DNA of 64,000 nucleotides from Desulfosarcina widdelii (GTDB lineage Bacteria; Desulfobacterota; Desulfobacteria; Desulfobacterales; Desulfosarcinaceae), in the NCBI RefSeq assembly GCF_009688965.1, contig NZ_AP021875.1, positions 248,001-312,000 on the forward strand. The letters run 5' to 3'. Position numbers and translations under genes: made by a program. Below, one piece after another: positions 14,935-24,527 of this stretch (its first letter is position 1; every line of letters begins with the position of its first letter). The notes under the pieces were generated by a model. It saw only the letters and a program-made list of their open reading frames with translations. It was not told the origin of the DNA and did not search any database.

Positions 14935-15183
14935 ATGAAACGTCTGACCAAAGCCATATTGCTGCCGATTCGCAGCCTGTCCCGCCGCTGGAACAGGCCC
15001 CGGCTTTACTACTGGAGCGAATCCAGGCTGTTCGAACTTCGAGCCGTGAAAGTAATGCCGCAATTTTACTACCGCTGGCTTTACCAGTTGAGCATGAATC
15101 TGCTCGCTATTCGCAGGTTCCGCCCCCTGGCAGACCGGCTGATTCACACGATCCCTTACGATATCCGGTTTCGTGTGGCTTGA
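14935..15183 (+). CDS. Small basic protein of unknown function (82 aa)
   Basis: Begins MKRLTKAILLPIRSLSRRWN, 5 bp after the 44-residue ORF. It is Arg- and Tyr-rich with very few acidic residues (YYWSESRLFELRAVKVMPQF, YYRWLYQLSMNLLAIRRF). No signal peptide or clear membrane segment is seen. A Rho-independent terminator follows, supporting a two-gene transcript. Opposite charge to its partner hints at a complex; function unknown. Confidence 0.5.
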   Translation: MKRLTKAILLPIRSLSRRWNRPRLYYWSESRLFELRAVKVMPQFYYRWLYQLSMNLLAIRRFRPLADRLIHTIPYDIRFRVA

Positions 15184-15263
15184 GTTCACCACCGCACCAG
15201 CTTAAAAGGCAGGGTTTCGATCAGGCAGGCGAAAGAATAATTACCGCTTATCGGGCAGTAACG

Positions 15264-15295
15264 GGCAGCGTCTTTGAAGAGACGTTGCCTTTTTT
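15264..15295 (+). terminator. Terminator after the small ORF pair
   Basis: GGCAGCGTCT ... AGACGTTGCC (one G-T wobble) followed by six T. Confidence 0.75.
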
Positions 15296-15319
15296 ATGGC
15301 CTGCATTGACAGCGCCTCC

Positions 15320-16525
15320 CTATATCCGACACTCCCGCCAGGGCCGAACGAGCAGGATCAATCCGGAGGCCAACAGATACATGGTGCCGAGCAGGGAGAA
15401 GACAAGAACATAATTGCCCCCGGTCCGATCCAGAAGATGGCCGCTCAGCCACGGACCGATGGGTCCGGCCACGAATCCATAGGCGGTAAAAACAAGGCCG
15501 AAGATGGCTCCAAAGTGCGACATGCCGAAACAATCTCCGGCCAGCGGGCCTGAAACGGCAAACATGGTGCCGAAAGCAAAGCCGATTACAGCCGCCATAA
15601 CGGCCCAAGCCCATGGGGTCGCCGCATGGGGCATGATCAGATAGGCGATACCGGCGGCAGTAAAACTGATCGCCATCGTCCGGGAACGACCGAACCGGTC
15701 CGAAAAATGCCCGCTGATCAACCGGCCGCAGCCATTTGTCAAATTGAATGCCGTCAGCAGAACAACGGCACTGGCCAGACCCATTCCTCGGGCCAGGCCG
15801 AATCCCGTGGCCAAAACCAACATGCTTGCACCGGCTGCACCGGCCAGGACCCAGGTCAACCAGAGGCACCAGAAAGCGCGGCTTTTCAGGGCTTGGCCAA
15901 CCGTAAGACCAAGACCAATGGAATTTGATCGCCCCATGGGCGCTTGCTTCGATAGAACTGCGGCTGGAAAACCGATCCACCGCGAAGCGATCAGTCCAAT
16001 GGTAAGTGACGCTGTGCCTGCCGCCACGGTCAGCATCCCATAGCCCCATCTTGCCAAAAACAAGGTGAACACCGGGGACATGATGGCCGCCGACAGGCCG
16101 AAGGCCATATTGAAAAGGCCGGCAACCAATCCGCGTCTTTCGGGAAACCAGCGTTGAACCACGGTCAGTCCCGGCAGATAGATAAAGGCAGATCCCGCTC
16201 CCACACAAAATGCCCAAAGATTGACTTCGGCCATGCTTGCCGCCCACCGCAGGCCGATGGTGCTGGCGCCGCACAGGATCGAACCGATGGCGGCCAATCT
16301 TCCTGGACCATATTTTTCCTGCCAAAGACCGCAAACGTACATGAAGCAGGTCGCCCCAGCCAGAATAAAAAACACCGTTCCACCCACGTCGCTTGCGCCG
16401 GCTTCGAACACCTGCTGCCAGTGTTGACGCAGGATACCGGGAAAGCCGAAAACAAACGACCCGGGCCAGAAAACGGCCAAGGCGCAGGCGATCAAAACCC
16501 GGAAGCGATCCGTGCCGTTTTGCAT
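15320..16525 (-). CDS. MFS transporter, oxalate/formate antiporter-like
   Basis: A 401-residue major facilitator with about 12 hydrophobic segments. The early region (VFWPGSFVFGFPGILRQHWQ), the conserved loop with RWFPERRGLVAGL and the C-terminal half (SFTAAGIAYLIMPHA) resemble the OFA family, whose members exchange oxalate, formate or other small organic acids. The substrate here is not determined. It stands alone, divergent from the PEBP gene; the 301-bp gap 16526-16826 holds no gene and presumably both promoters. Confidence 0.8.
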   Translation of the reverse strand: MQNGTDRFRVLIACALAVFWPGSFVFGFPGILRQHWQQVFEAGASDVGGTVFFILAGATCFMYVCGLWQEKYGPGRLAAIGSILCGASTIGLRWAASMAEVNLWAFCVGAGSAFIYLPGLTVVQRWFPERRGLVAGLFNMAFGLSAAIMSPVFTLFLARWGYGMLTVAAGTASLTIGLIASRWIGFPAAVLSKQAPMGRSNSIGLGLTVGQALKSRAFWCLWLTWVLAGAAGASMLVLATGFGLARGMGLASAVVLLTAFNLTNGCGRLISGHFSDRFGRSRTMAISFTAAGIAYLIMPHAATPWAWAVMAAVIGFAFGTMFAVSGPLAGDCFGMSHFGAIFGLVFTAYGFVAGPIGPWLSGHLLDRTGGNYVLVFSLLGTMYLLASGLILLVRPWRECRI

Positions 16526-16826
16526 TACGTTGCCCTCAAAGCATCGACCCTCGATCCATGGGGGCTCACCAACATGTGCAAGGTGCCATCCCCCTGGCCG
16601 ATTTCCTTTTTACATCCCGACAAGATTGGCATATGATATCTTGCAACCCTACGTGTTTTGTTCCCAGCAACGATGTGCCGATCCGTAACGATTGGTATAG
16701 CTGAATTTAAGCTAAATGGACAGCTTCTTGCCGGTAGCTCCCGGTTGGAATCTCATCCGCAACGACCTTCGCTCGACGATCTTTCTGCAGGTCAAAACCA
16801 AAAGCGATCACTTGATGGGAGGGCCT

Positions 16827-17375
16827 ATGAAAAAACGGTGCCTGGCTCTATCGTCCGCTTTCCTTTTTTCCCTTGCCATTTCAGGACATGCCCAGGAGGT
16901 GAACACCATGATGAGACTTTCATCCCCCAGCTTCGAAAACCAGCAGCGTATTCCCAAAAAGTTTACCTGCGACGGAGAAAACGTCTCACCGGCCCTGCAA
17001 TGGTCCGGTGCCCCGGAAGGGACCCGAACCTTTGCGCTGATTGTCGACGACCCTGACGCTCCCGATCCGGCCAATCCAAGAATGACATGGGTTCACTGGG
17101 TCCTTTACAATCTTCCGGCAACGGTCGATTCACTGCCGGAAAATGTCAGGGATGCGGAACTTGCCCCGGGGAGCTTGCCCGGTTTGAACGACTGGAAAAA
17201 GACCGGATACGGCGGACCGTGTCCGCCCATCGGCCGCCACCGCTATTTCCACAAACTCTATGCCCTGGATACCGTTTTAGGAGATTTGAATTGCCCGACA
17301 AAAGCGGCCCTGGAAAAAGCCATGGAGGGGCATGTGCTTTCCAAAGCGGAACTGATCGGGACCTATCAGCGATAA
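16827..17375 (+). CDS. YbhB/YbcL (PEBP-like) protein, exported
   Basis: A phosphatidylethanolamine-binding/Raf kinase inhibitor-like protein of 182 residues. ATG 16827 (GGAGG 5 bp upstream) gives a Sec signal peptide, MKKRCLALSSAFLFSLAISG, ending near HAQ. The conserved core follows: FTCDGENVSPALQWSGAP, LIVDDPDAPDP, WVHWVLYNLPA and GYGGPCPPIGRHRYFHKLYA. Such proteins are small ligand-binding folds of unclear bacterial function; this copy would be periplasmic. Confidence 0.88.
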   Translation: MKKRCLALSSAFLFSLAISGHAQEVNTMMRLSSPSFENQQRIPKKFTCDGENVSPALQWSGAPEGTRTFALIVDDPDAPDPANPRMTWVHWVLYNLPATVDSLPENVRDAELAPGSLPGLNDWKKTGYGGPCPPIGRHRYFHKLYALDTVLGDLNCPTKAALEKAMEGHVLSKAELIGTYQR

Positions 17376-17415
17376 TCCAATCCGCCTGACGCGCCGTTTT
17401 CGAGGCGGATCACCT

Positions 17416-18351
17416 CTAAGGCAGCTTTTTTCCGGCCATGTGCTCCTGGGGCAGAAGGCTGTGGTAGGTCAACCGGTTGACTGGCGTCGGGACGTTGTAT
17501 TTCTCCCCGTGCCGGACAACGGCGCCGGGTTGCTCGTTCAGCTCCGAAGGGCGGCCGGCCATGATGTCCCGCTGCATCGAGGCGGTTCCCTCGAAAGGCA
17601 GCGCATCGATGAAGGCCATGGTATCTTCGATCGCTTTCTCTTCGACCGGGACGCCAACGGCCCGGGCCACGTCGTAAACCTCCCGGATGGAATCCATCAG
17701 CATGGCCCGCGTCTCCGGCAGGCTGCGGATCGCACCGATCGGCGACCGGGTCAGGGCGCCGATCCCGCTCCAGGGGGCAATCAGCATGAACTTGCGCCAG
17801 AGTTGGGTCATGATGTTCCGGGAGAGATGCACGCTCACTCCCCTGGCCTCGGAGAACACTTGGGCCACGTGTTGGGCCCGCTGGCTCAGCCGTCCGTCCA
17901 CTTCACCGAAGGCCAGGTAGGGAGCCGCGCCGGCGTGGCGAATGTGCCCCGGGTTGTCGATCATGGTGATCAGCTTGCAAAGACCGGGCAGTACGTGTTC
18001 GGCGCCCAGGGATCGGGCGAGAATATCGTGGGCTTCAACCCCGTTGAGCAGGGGAATGACCAAGGTCTGCGGTCCGACCAGGGCACGCATTTGATCTGCG
18101 GCTTCGGTCACCTGCCAGGATTTCATACAGCACAAGACCACATCCACCGGGCCGACCGCTTCCGGCAAGGCCGTGGCCTTGGCCGGGTGGACAACGAAAT
18201 CGCCGTCAATACTTTTTACATGCAGGCCGTCGGCCAGGATGGCGTCAAGGTGGGCGCCCCGGGCGATGAAGGTTACATCGATGCCCGCCTGCGCCAAACG
18301 ACCGCCGAAATAGCCGCCGACGCCGCCAGCGCCGAAAATACAAACTTTCAT
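17416..18351 (-). CDS. panE: Ketopantoate reductase (2-dehydropantoate 2-reductase)
   Basis: Reduces 2-dehydropantoate to pantoate with NADPH in pantothenate and CoA synthesis. From ATG 18351 the protein is 311 residues. It shows the Rossmann motif MKVCIFGAGGVGGYFGGRLA, the LNGVEAHDIL stretch, and the C-terminal SMQRDIMAGRPSELNEQPG motif (Lys replaced by Asn in the common sElee region). A much longer upstream extension is ruled out because it would run into the divergent nuclease gene. The family includes paralogues acting on other 2-oxoacids, so the substrate is probable, not certain. Confidence 0.85.
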   Translation of the reverse strand: MKVCIFGAGGVGGYFGGRLAQAGIDVTFIARGAHLDAILADGLHVKSIDGDFVVHPAKATALPEAVGPVDVVLCCMKSWQVTEAADQMRALVGPQTLVIPLLNGVEAHDILARSLGAEHVLPGLCKLITMIDNPGHIRHAGAAPYLAFGEVDGRLSQRAQHVAQVFSEARGVSVHLSRNIMTQLWRKFMLIAPWSGIGALTRSPIGAIRSLPETRAMLMDSIREVYDVARAVGVPVEEKAIEDTMAFIDALPFEGTASMQRDIMAGRPSELNEQPGAVVRHGEKYNVPTPVNRLTYHSLLPQEHMAGKKLP

Positions 18352-18570
18352 GGGGCACCCCCGTTTGTTTGTCGTTTTGACCAGCCGGCATATGGTTGCC
18401 GGTAAAAGGCAACGTAACGCCCATTGGCCCGGTGTCAACCTTATTTTCGGCACGGCCATCCACATCGGCGCACGGGGGCCTTTGGTGACAGTATCGTTAA
18501 CAATTCCATTGAGGTGTGGTATGGATTCCACGTGAATTCCCGTGAGAAATAAAAAAAGCAGGGCACCGTT

Positions 18571-19824
18571 ATGAAATTCATCCACACCGCCGACATTCAT
18601 CTTGACAGTCCCCTGCAGCGACTGGAAGCCTACGAGGGGGCGCCGGTCGAAGAGATCCGCCAGGCATCGCGGCGGGCCTTCGAGAATCTGGTCGACTTGG
18701 CCATCGACGAAGCCGTGGATTTCGTGCTGATCGCCGGCGATCTGTTCGACGGCGACTGGAAGGACTACAACACCGGCCTCTATCTCATCAAACAGGTGCG
18801 GCGGCTCGGCGAGGCGCACATCAAGGTGTTTATCATTGCCGGCAACCACGATGCCGCCGGCCGGATGACGCGCGAACTGCCGTATCCGGACAACGTGCAC
18901 CTGTTTTCACCCCGTAAACCCGAAACGCGGCTTCTCGAAACGCCCAAGGTGGCAATCCACGGGCAGAGCTTCTTTAAAGCTGCCGTCACGGACAATCTCG
19001 CTTCCGGTTATCCGGACCCGGTTGCCGGGTATTTCAATGTCGGCCTGTTGCACACCAGTCTCACGGGCCGCGAAGGACACGAAAATTATGCCCCATGCAC
19101 CCTAGACGACCTGGTCAACAAAGGCTACGATTACTGGGCGCTGGGGCATGTGCACCGGTTCGAAATCGTTTCCCGGGACCCGCCGGTGGCGTTCCCGGGC
19201 TGTATCCAAGGCCGCCATATCCGGGAAACCGGTGCCAAGGGGTGTGTGCTGGTGACGGCCAGGGAAGGGGAATCCCCAAAGACCGTCCACCGCGATATCG
19301 ACGTGATCCGCTGGGAACGGGTGGCGGTCGATCTCGGCGGTGCGGTCAGCGTCGATGAAATCCTGGAACGCTTCCAGGCCGCCGTCGAGGCGGTACTGGA
19401 TCGCCACGATCCCAAACCGGTGGTCGCCCGGGTTGAATTCGTCGGCGAAACGGACCTCCATGTCCGGATTGCCGCCGATCCGGACCCTATCAAAGAGTCG
19501 GTGCGGTCCACGGCTATGGCCCATTTCGGCGACCGGGCCTGGATCGAGAAAGTAACGGTCCACACCCGGCCTCCGGCCGGCATTGCCGCCGATCCGGGTC
19601 CCCTTTTGGAGTTGCGCGCCCTGACGGACGAGTTAACCGCAAACGATGCCGATCTGCTGGCCTTGGGCCAGCAACTCGCGACGCTTTTCCAGAAGCTGCC
19701 GCCCGATTACCGGCAGGGGGATGCGCGGATCAAGGCGGACGACCCGCAACAGATCCGCGAACTGGTAATCCAAGCCCATGCCCTGCTGGCGCAACGCCTG
19801 AAAAGGGAGGCTACCGGCACATGA
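18571..19824 (+). CDS. SbcD/Mre11-like DNA exonuclease (YhaO family)
   Basis: A 417-residue calcineurin-type phosphoesterase. The metal motifs run in order: FIHTADIHLDSPL, IAGDLFDGDW, IIAGNHDAAG, then LLHTSLTG and ALGHVHRFE. This matches the YhaO branch that pairs with YhaN ATPases in double-strand-break processing or recombination repair. Its stop overlaps the start of the SMC-like ATPase gene by 4 bp, so the subunits are translationally coupled. Confidence 0.9.
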   Translation: MKFIHTADIHLDSPLQRLEAYEGAPVEEIRQASRRAFENLVDLAIDEAVDFVLIAGDLFDGDWKDYNTGLYLIKQVRRLGEAHIKVFIIAGNHDAAGRMTRELPYPDNVHLFSPRKPETRLLETPKVAIHGQSFFKAAVTDNLASGYPDPVAGYFNVGLLHTSLTGREGHENYAPCTLDDLVNKGYDYWALGHVHRFEIVSRDPPVAFPGCIQGRHIRETGAKGCVLVTAREGESPKTVHRDIDVIRWERVAVDLGGAVSVDEILERFQAAVEAVLDRHDPKPVVARVEFVGETDLHVRIAADPDPIKESVRSTAMAHFGDRAWIEKVTVHTRPPAGIAADPGPLLELRALTDELTANDADLLALGQQLATLFQKLPPDYRQGDARIKADDPQQIRELVIQAHALLAQRLKREATGT

Positions 19825-22800
19825 AGATCAGAAGCATCCGGCTGGCCGCCTATGGTCCCTTTACCGATATGACTCTTGATCTGCCTGCATCCGGTCCGGA
19901 TTTTCACCTGGTGTTCGGTCCCAACGAGGCAGGCAAAAGCACGGCGCTGCGTGCCCTGCGGCACATGCTCTTCGGCATTCCGGCCCGGACCGGAGACAAT
20001 TTTCTTCACGGCTATGCTCAACTGAGAATTGGCGCCAGACTGGTCAACGGCGCCGGGGACGAGATCGCCTTTCTGCGCCGCAAAGGGCAGGCCAAGACCC
20101 TGCGCAAAATGGATGATGAGACTGTGCTGGAAGACGATGCCCTGGCTCCCTTTTTAGGGGGTGTCAGCGCCGAGATGTTCGAGCAGATGTTTGCCATCGG
20201 GCACGAGGATCTGATCCGCGGCGGCGAGGAAATCATGTCCGGCAAGGGCAGCGTCGGCGAAGCCCTGTTTGCCGCCGGTGCGGGCCTGATCCGTCTGCAG
20301 AACGTCCAGAAGGAACTCGATCAGACCTGCGGGGCGCTGTTCAAACCCAGCGGATCGACACCGGCCATCAACCAGGCCATCAAGGCCATTAAAAACGAAC
20401 GCAGGGACGAAAAGGATGCCCTGCTTTTGCCCAAGACCTGGAAGACGCACGACGCCGATTTGCGCGATGCCCGCAAGCGGATGGATGCGGTCAAAAAAGC
20501 GCTGGCCGATTATAAGCAGCAACAGGCGAAGCTTGCGCGCATCGGGGACGCCCTGCCGCTGATCGCCCGCAAAAAAGAGATCGATGCCGATTTGGCCGTT
20601 TACCAGGATGTGCCGGATCTTGCCGATGACTTCGGGGACAAGCTCCGTGATGCGGAAAGGGAGTTGAAGCCGGCCGACCGTGACGTGGCGCGCTTGCAGG
20701 AGACCGTGGAGAAAATCGTCCTGGAGATCGACGCATTGCCGGATCATCGGACCCTGCTTGAAAGTGCCGCCAGCGTCGAGTCCCTGCAGCATGAGTTGGG
20801 CAGCTTCCGCAAAGCCCGGCAGGACCGGCCCGGACTCGAAGGGCGTATGCGGACCCTGCAGGCCCAGGCCGTAAAGATGCTGGAGGAAATCGGAGCCGAC
20901 CTTTCCGGTGAAACGGCCAGGAACTTGAAGCTGCCGCCATCCATCGTCGGCGAGGTCCGCAAACTGGAAAAGGACCACGAGCGTCTGACCGCCAGGCTGG
21001 AATCGGAAGTCGAACAGCAGCGCAAACGCGGTGCCCGCGTCAGTCAGCTTGCCGAGCGGCGCCGGTCCCTGACCGAACCGGTGGATGTCTCCCGCCTGGA
21101 AAATGCCCTGCAGCCCGCCCGGGAGGCCGGTCCCATCGAAAAGCAGCTGGAAGAGATGCAGGCCGCAAACGAGCGGATCGAAGGCGAGCTGAACCGCGTA
21201 CTGAAGCGCCAGATCCTCTGGAATGGATCGTTGGCGCAAATCGACACACTGCCGTTGCCATCCAAAGAGAACGTCGACCGGTTCGAGGACCGGTTCGACG
21301 CGCTGCGTCGCAGTATTGAAAAACATCGGGAGGCCAGGGCCGTCGCGGAAAAAGAGATCGCGCAAACCCGGGCCGATATTCAGGCCATCGACCGATCCCA
21401 CAACGTGCCCACCGAAGCGGACCTCAAGGATGCCAGGGGGTTTCGCGACAAAGGCTGGGGGTTGATTCGCCGGCAGTTGGAAGGCCAGCGTGTATCGGCT
21501 GAATCATCCCGGGAAATCGTCGATCGGTTCGATGGTGCATCTGATCTTCCCGATGCCTTCGAAAGCAGTATTGAGCGTGCAGATCGTCTCTCCGATCGTC
21601 TCAGGCGGGAAGCCGACCAGGTGAGCAGAAAAGGACTGCTGGAAGCCCAAAAAGAGAAGTTGGAAAAAGAAAATGCCGCCATTGCGACTGTGCTTATAAA
21701 GGCTGGGTCTGACCACGGAGAACTCACAGCTGAGTGGAAAGCGCAATGGGCACCGGCAGGGATCACGCCCCAAACCCCCAAAGAGATGCAGGCATGGCTT
21801 TTGGAAATGGCGGTACTGCGGGAGAAACTGGCCGACTTGCAATCCAGGAAAAGCCAGGCGGAAAGCCTCGCCGGACAACTGACGGCACTCAGATCCGGAA
21901 TGTTGAGAGCCCTGGAGGATGTCGGTGCAACCCGGGACGAAAACGCGTCGCTGTCCGCAATGATCCAAACCGCCCAACACGAAATAAAAACCCAGAAGGA
22001 ACTGGAATCGGCCATCGCTTCCGCCGACCGGGAACAGATTCGCCTCAAGGCGGAACTGAAAGAAGGGACAGCCGTTATCGAAGATCTCGAGGAGCGGTTT
22101 TCCCGATGGAAAGCAAACTGGCAAATCAGCGTTGGCAAGCTCGGCATTCGACCCGATGCGACCCCGACGGAGGCCGTTGCCGTCATCGAAAGCATCCGTG
22201 AAATTCGGAACAAAACCGATGAAGCCGACGTGCTGCGCAAGCGGATCGAGGGGATCGATCGGGATTCGGCCCGATTTGCCGCCCGCGTGAAAGAACTGGT
22301 CGACACCCTGGCGCCGGATCTGCAAGATGAATCCCCGGATCGGGCCGCCGAATTGCTAAACGGCAGGCTGACCCGGGCGCGCAAAGATGCCTCCAGACAT
22401 TCGAGCCTCACCGAGCGGCTGGAAGCCTCTCGGAACGAACTGGCAGACGCTGAAAAGCGACTTTTCGAGTGCCGGACGTTGATCGAATCCCTGTGCAAGG
22501 AGGCCCGCTGCAAGACGGCCGAAGAGCTGGCTGCAACGGAAAAGCGGGCGCAGGAACGAAAAGCACTTGTTGCCGAGCGAAGCGACCTGGAACGGCAGCT
22601 TCGCAAATTGAGCGCCGGAGTCACCGTCGAGGCCTTTATCGACGCGGCCGCTTCCATGGATGCCGACCGCATTGGTCCCGAGCTTGAGGAGTTGGCCGAA
22701 GCGACGGAAACCCTGGAAAAGGAGCGTTCGGAGCTGGATCAGCGGATCGGTGCCCTGAAAGCCCGGCTCGAACAGATGGATGGCCGTTCAAAAGCCGCCA

Positions 22801-23339
22801 TGCATGCCGAAAACGCCGAGCACCTGCTGGCCGGCCTGGAGTCGGATGTCGAGCGATATGCCCGGTTGAAAATTGCGTCCATCATTCTTGCCCGCACCGT
22901 GGAACGATACCGCGAAAAACACCAGGGTCCCCTGATTTCCAGGGCCAGCGAGCTTTTCGCCCGCATGACCCGGGACGCTTTTTGCCGGCTGCGGGCCGAT
23001 TACGACGACAAAGGCAGTCCGGTGCTGGTCGGCATCCGTTCGAAAACCGAGGCGGCCGTGCGCGTCGAAGGCATGAGCGACGGCACGGCCGATCAGCTTT
23101 ACCTGGCCCTGCGCCTGGCCAGCTTGGAGCAATACCTGGAGAACAACGAGCCCCTGCCCTTTGTGGTGGACGACATTTTACTGCGTTTCGACGACGAGCG
23201 GGCCCTGGCCACCCTGGATGTGCTGGCCGGTCTGGCGGACAAGACCCAGGTGCTGTTTTTTACCCACCATCGGCACCTGGTGGAGTTGGTCGAAAATGAA
23301 GGAAAACCGCATCTGAAATTCGGGTTGCATCGGTTGTAA
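19821..23339 (+). CDS. SMC/SbcC-like ATPase (YhaN family)
   Basis: A 1172-residue Rad50-type ATPase, the partner of the upstream nuclease. Walker A is VFGPNEAGKST near residue 33. A long coiled-coil region (about 170-1030) is rich in Glu, Lys, Arg and Leu. The signature motif MSDGTADQLYLALRLA and Walker B LPFVVDDILLRFDD lie in the last 110 residues, followed by FFTHHRHLVEL. No obvious CxxC zinc hook appears at the apex, as usual for YhaN. The pair probably processes DNA ends. Confidence 0.9.
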   Translation: MKIRSIRLAAYGPFTDMTLDLPASGPDFHLVFGPNEAGKSTALRALRHMLFGIPARTGDNFLHGYAQLRIGARLVNGAGDEIAFLRRKGQAKTLRKMDDETVLEDDALAPFLGGVSAEMFEQMFAIGHEDLIRGGEEIMSGKGSVGEALFAAGAGLIRLQNVQKELDQTCGALFKPSGSTPAINQAIKAIKNERRDEKDALLLPKTWKTHDADLRDARKRMDAVKKALADYKQQQAKLARIGDALPLIARKKEIDADLAVYQDVPDLADDFGDKLRDAERELKPADRDVARLQETVEKIVLEIDALPDHRTLLESAASVESLQHELGSFRKARQDRPGLEGRMRTLQAQAVKMLEEIGADLSGETARNLKLPPSIVGEVRKLEKDHERLTARLESEVEQQRKRGARVSQLAERRRSLTEPVDVSRLENALQPAREAGPIEKQLEEMQAANERIEGELNRVLKRQILWNGSLAQIDTLPLPSKENVDRFEDRFDALRRSIEKHREARAVAEKEIAQTRADIQAIDRSHNVPTEADLKDARGFRDKGWGLIRRQLEGQRVSAESSREIVDRFDGASDLPDAFESSIERADRLSDRLRREADQVSRKGLLEAQKEKLEKENAAIATVLIKAGSDHGELTAEWKAQWAPAGITPQTPKEMQAWLLEMAVLREKLADLQSRKSQAESLAGQLTALRSGMLRALEDVGATRDENASLSAMIQTAQHEIKTQKELESAIASADREQIRLKAELKEGTAVIEDLEERFSRWKANWQISVGKLGIRPDATPTEAVAVIESIREIRNKTDEADVLRKRIEGIDRDSARFAARVKELVDTLAPDLQDESPDRAAELLNGRLTRARKDASRHSSLTERLEASRNELADAEKRLFECRTLIESLCKEARCKTAEELAATEKRAQERKALVAERSDLERQLRKLSAGVTVEAFIDAAASMDADRIGPELEELAEATETLEKERSELDQRIGALKARLEQMDGRSKAAMHAENAEHLLAGLESDVERYARLKIASIILARTVERYREKHQGPLISRASELFARMTRDAFCRLRADYDDKGSPVLVGIRSKTEAAVRVEGMSDGTADQLYLALRLASLEQYLENNEPLPFVVDDILLRFDDERALATLDVLAGLADKTQVLFFTHHRHLVELVENEGKPHLKFGLHRL

Positions 23340-23393
23340 CGCATGCGACGAAGCTGAAAGGAAGGGCGAAATAGCACCCGTTGCCCGCATGCC

Positions 23394-24275
23394 ATGAACG
23401 AAACCGCAATTTTTCTGGTGCTTCTGTCCGCAGCCATGCATGCCCTTCGGAATTTTCTCACCAAGAAGGCCCTCGACAAGCAGTCCTTCATCTGGTGGTA
23501 TGAAACCTTCGGGCTGATCTTTTTTACACCGGTCTTTGTCTGGGTACTTGTAAGTGAGGGGATGGGCGTCCTGATCTTCTCGAAGATGATTCTCATTTCC
23601 GGGGTGCTGCACGTTTTGTACTGGGTGTTCCTGGCAAAATCCCTGGAAAATGGAGACCTCTCCCTGGTTTACCCCATCATGCGGTCTTCACCGGCGCTGG
23701 TTTTGGTGTTCTCCATCGCCGTTCTTGGCGAGCGGGTCAGTACGACCGGGATCGCCGGGATCCTGCTGGTTGCCGTCGGGGTTTACACCATCGGAATGAA
23801 TCGGTTTTCCCTGGCGGAATTGATCCGGCCGATGCGCGCCGTCCGGTCCGACCGCGCCACCCGGTTTGCGTTGTTGACCCTGGTAATGGTGGCGGCCTAC
23901 TCGCTGGCCGACAAGATCGCGGTGGAAGAAATGCACCCCGTCGTGTTCGCCTATCTGTACCCTTGGGTGAGCATGGCTCTTTTTTCCCTGTATCTCGGAA
24001 ATACAAAATGGTCGGGCGGAGCGTTCATTCGTGAGTGGGACTGCAACAAGACGGGGATTCTGCTTTGCGGTGTACTTTCGATTTTCGGCTACTTTCTCAT
24101 CCTGGCGGCCTTTACTCTTGAACGGGTAAGCTACATTGTCGGCCTGCGGCAACTGAGCATCGTGTTCGCCGTACTTCTGGGCGGGCACTTTCTAAAAGAA
24201 GAGAACCGGCTCGTTCGGATCGTTTCCTCGGTCGTGATCTTTCTGGGCGCCTACCTGATTGCAGTCGCCGATTGA
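23394..24275 (+). CDS. EamA/DMT-family transporter
   Basis: A 293-residue integral membrane protein with about ten hydrophobic segments in two EamA repeats: the first ends near VGVYTIGMNRF, the second near VVIFLGAYLIAVAD. The first repeat has the typical ENGDLSLVYPIMRSSPALVLVF. Substrate unknown. It follows the ATPase gene by 54 bp on the same strand and may be cotranscribed with it. Confidence 0.85.
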   Translation: MNETAIFLVLLSAAMHALRNFLTKKALDKQSFIWWYETFGLIFFTPVFVWVLVSEGMGVLIFSKMILISGVLHVLYWVFLAKSLENGDLSLVYPIMRSSPALVLVFSIAVLGERVSTTGIAGILLVAVGVYTIGMNRFSLAELIRPMRAVRSDRATRFALLTLVMVAAYSLADKIAVEEMHPVVFAYLYPWVSMALFSLYLGNTKWSGGAFIREWDCNKTGILLCGVLSIFGYFLILAAFTLERVSYIVGLRQLSIVFAVLLGGHFLKEENRLVRIVSSVVIFLGAYLIAVAD

Positions 24276-24279
24276 AGAA

Positions 24280-24456
24280 ATGAAACCAGAATTTGCACGA
24301 TCACCAAGTTATGGGGTAAAAAGCGATTGTGATTTCTGTGTTCTGATGGGAGAAAGAATTGTTCCTGGCCGATCCTATTGCAAGTCAACATGGACCGGTT
24401 CTGCGAATATGTCCATGGACAACCTCGATGCGCTGCTGGCTGAGAAAGGATCATAG
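24280..24456 (+). CDS. Possible small Cys-containing protein (58 aa)
   Basis: An ORF starting MKPEFARSPSYGVKSDCDFC just 4 bp after the EamA gene. It contains a CxxC-like pair and a third Cys further on (GRSYC). There is no clear ribosome site and no recognised family; it may be chance. Confidence 0.25.
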   Translation: MKPEFARSPSYGVKSDCDFCVLMGERIVPGRSYCKSTWTGSANMSMDNLDALLAEKGS

Positions 24457-24527
24457 CCATCCGGCGTGAGGCGTTTTTCAGACCCCGAGAAGTCGCACAC
24501 CCGCCGAGCCTTAAGGAATGAACGACG

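Noticed and set aside
21380..22672. Ser/Arg-rich frame on the minus strand
   Set aside because: Antisense shadow of the coiled-coil region of the SMC-like ATPase.
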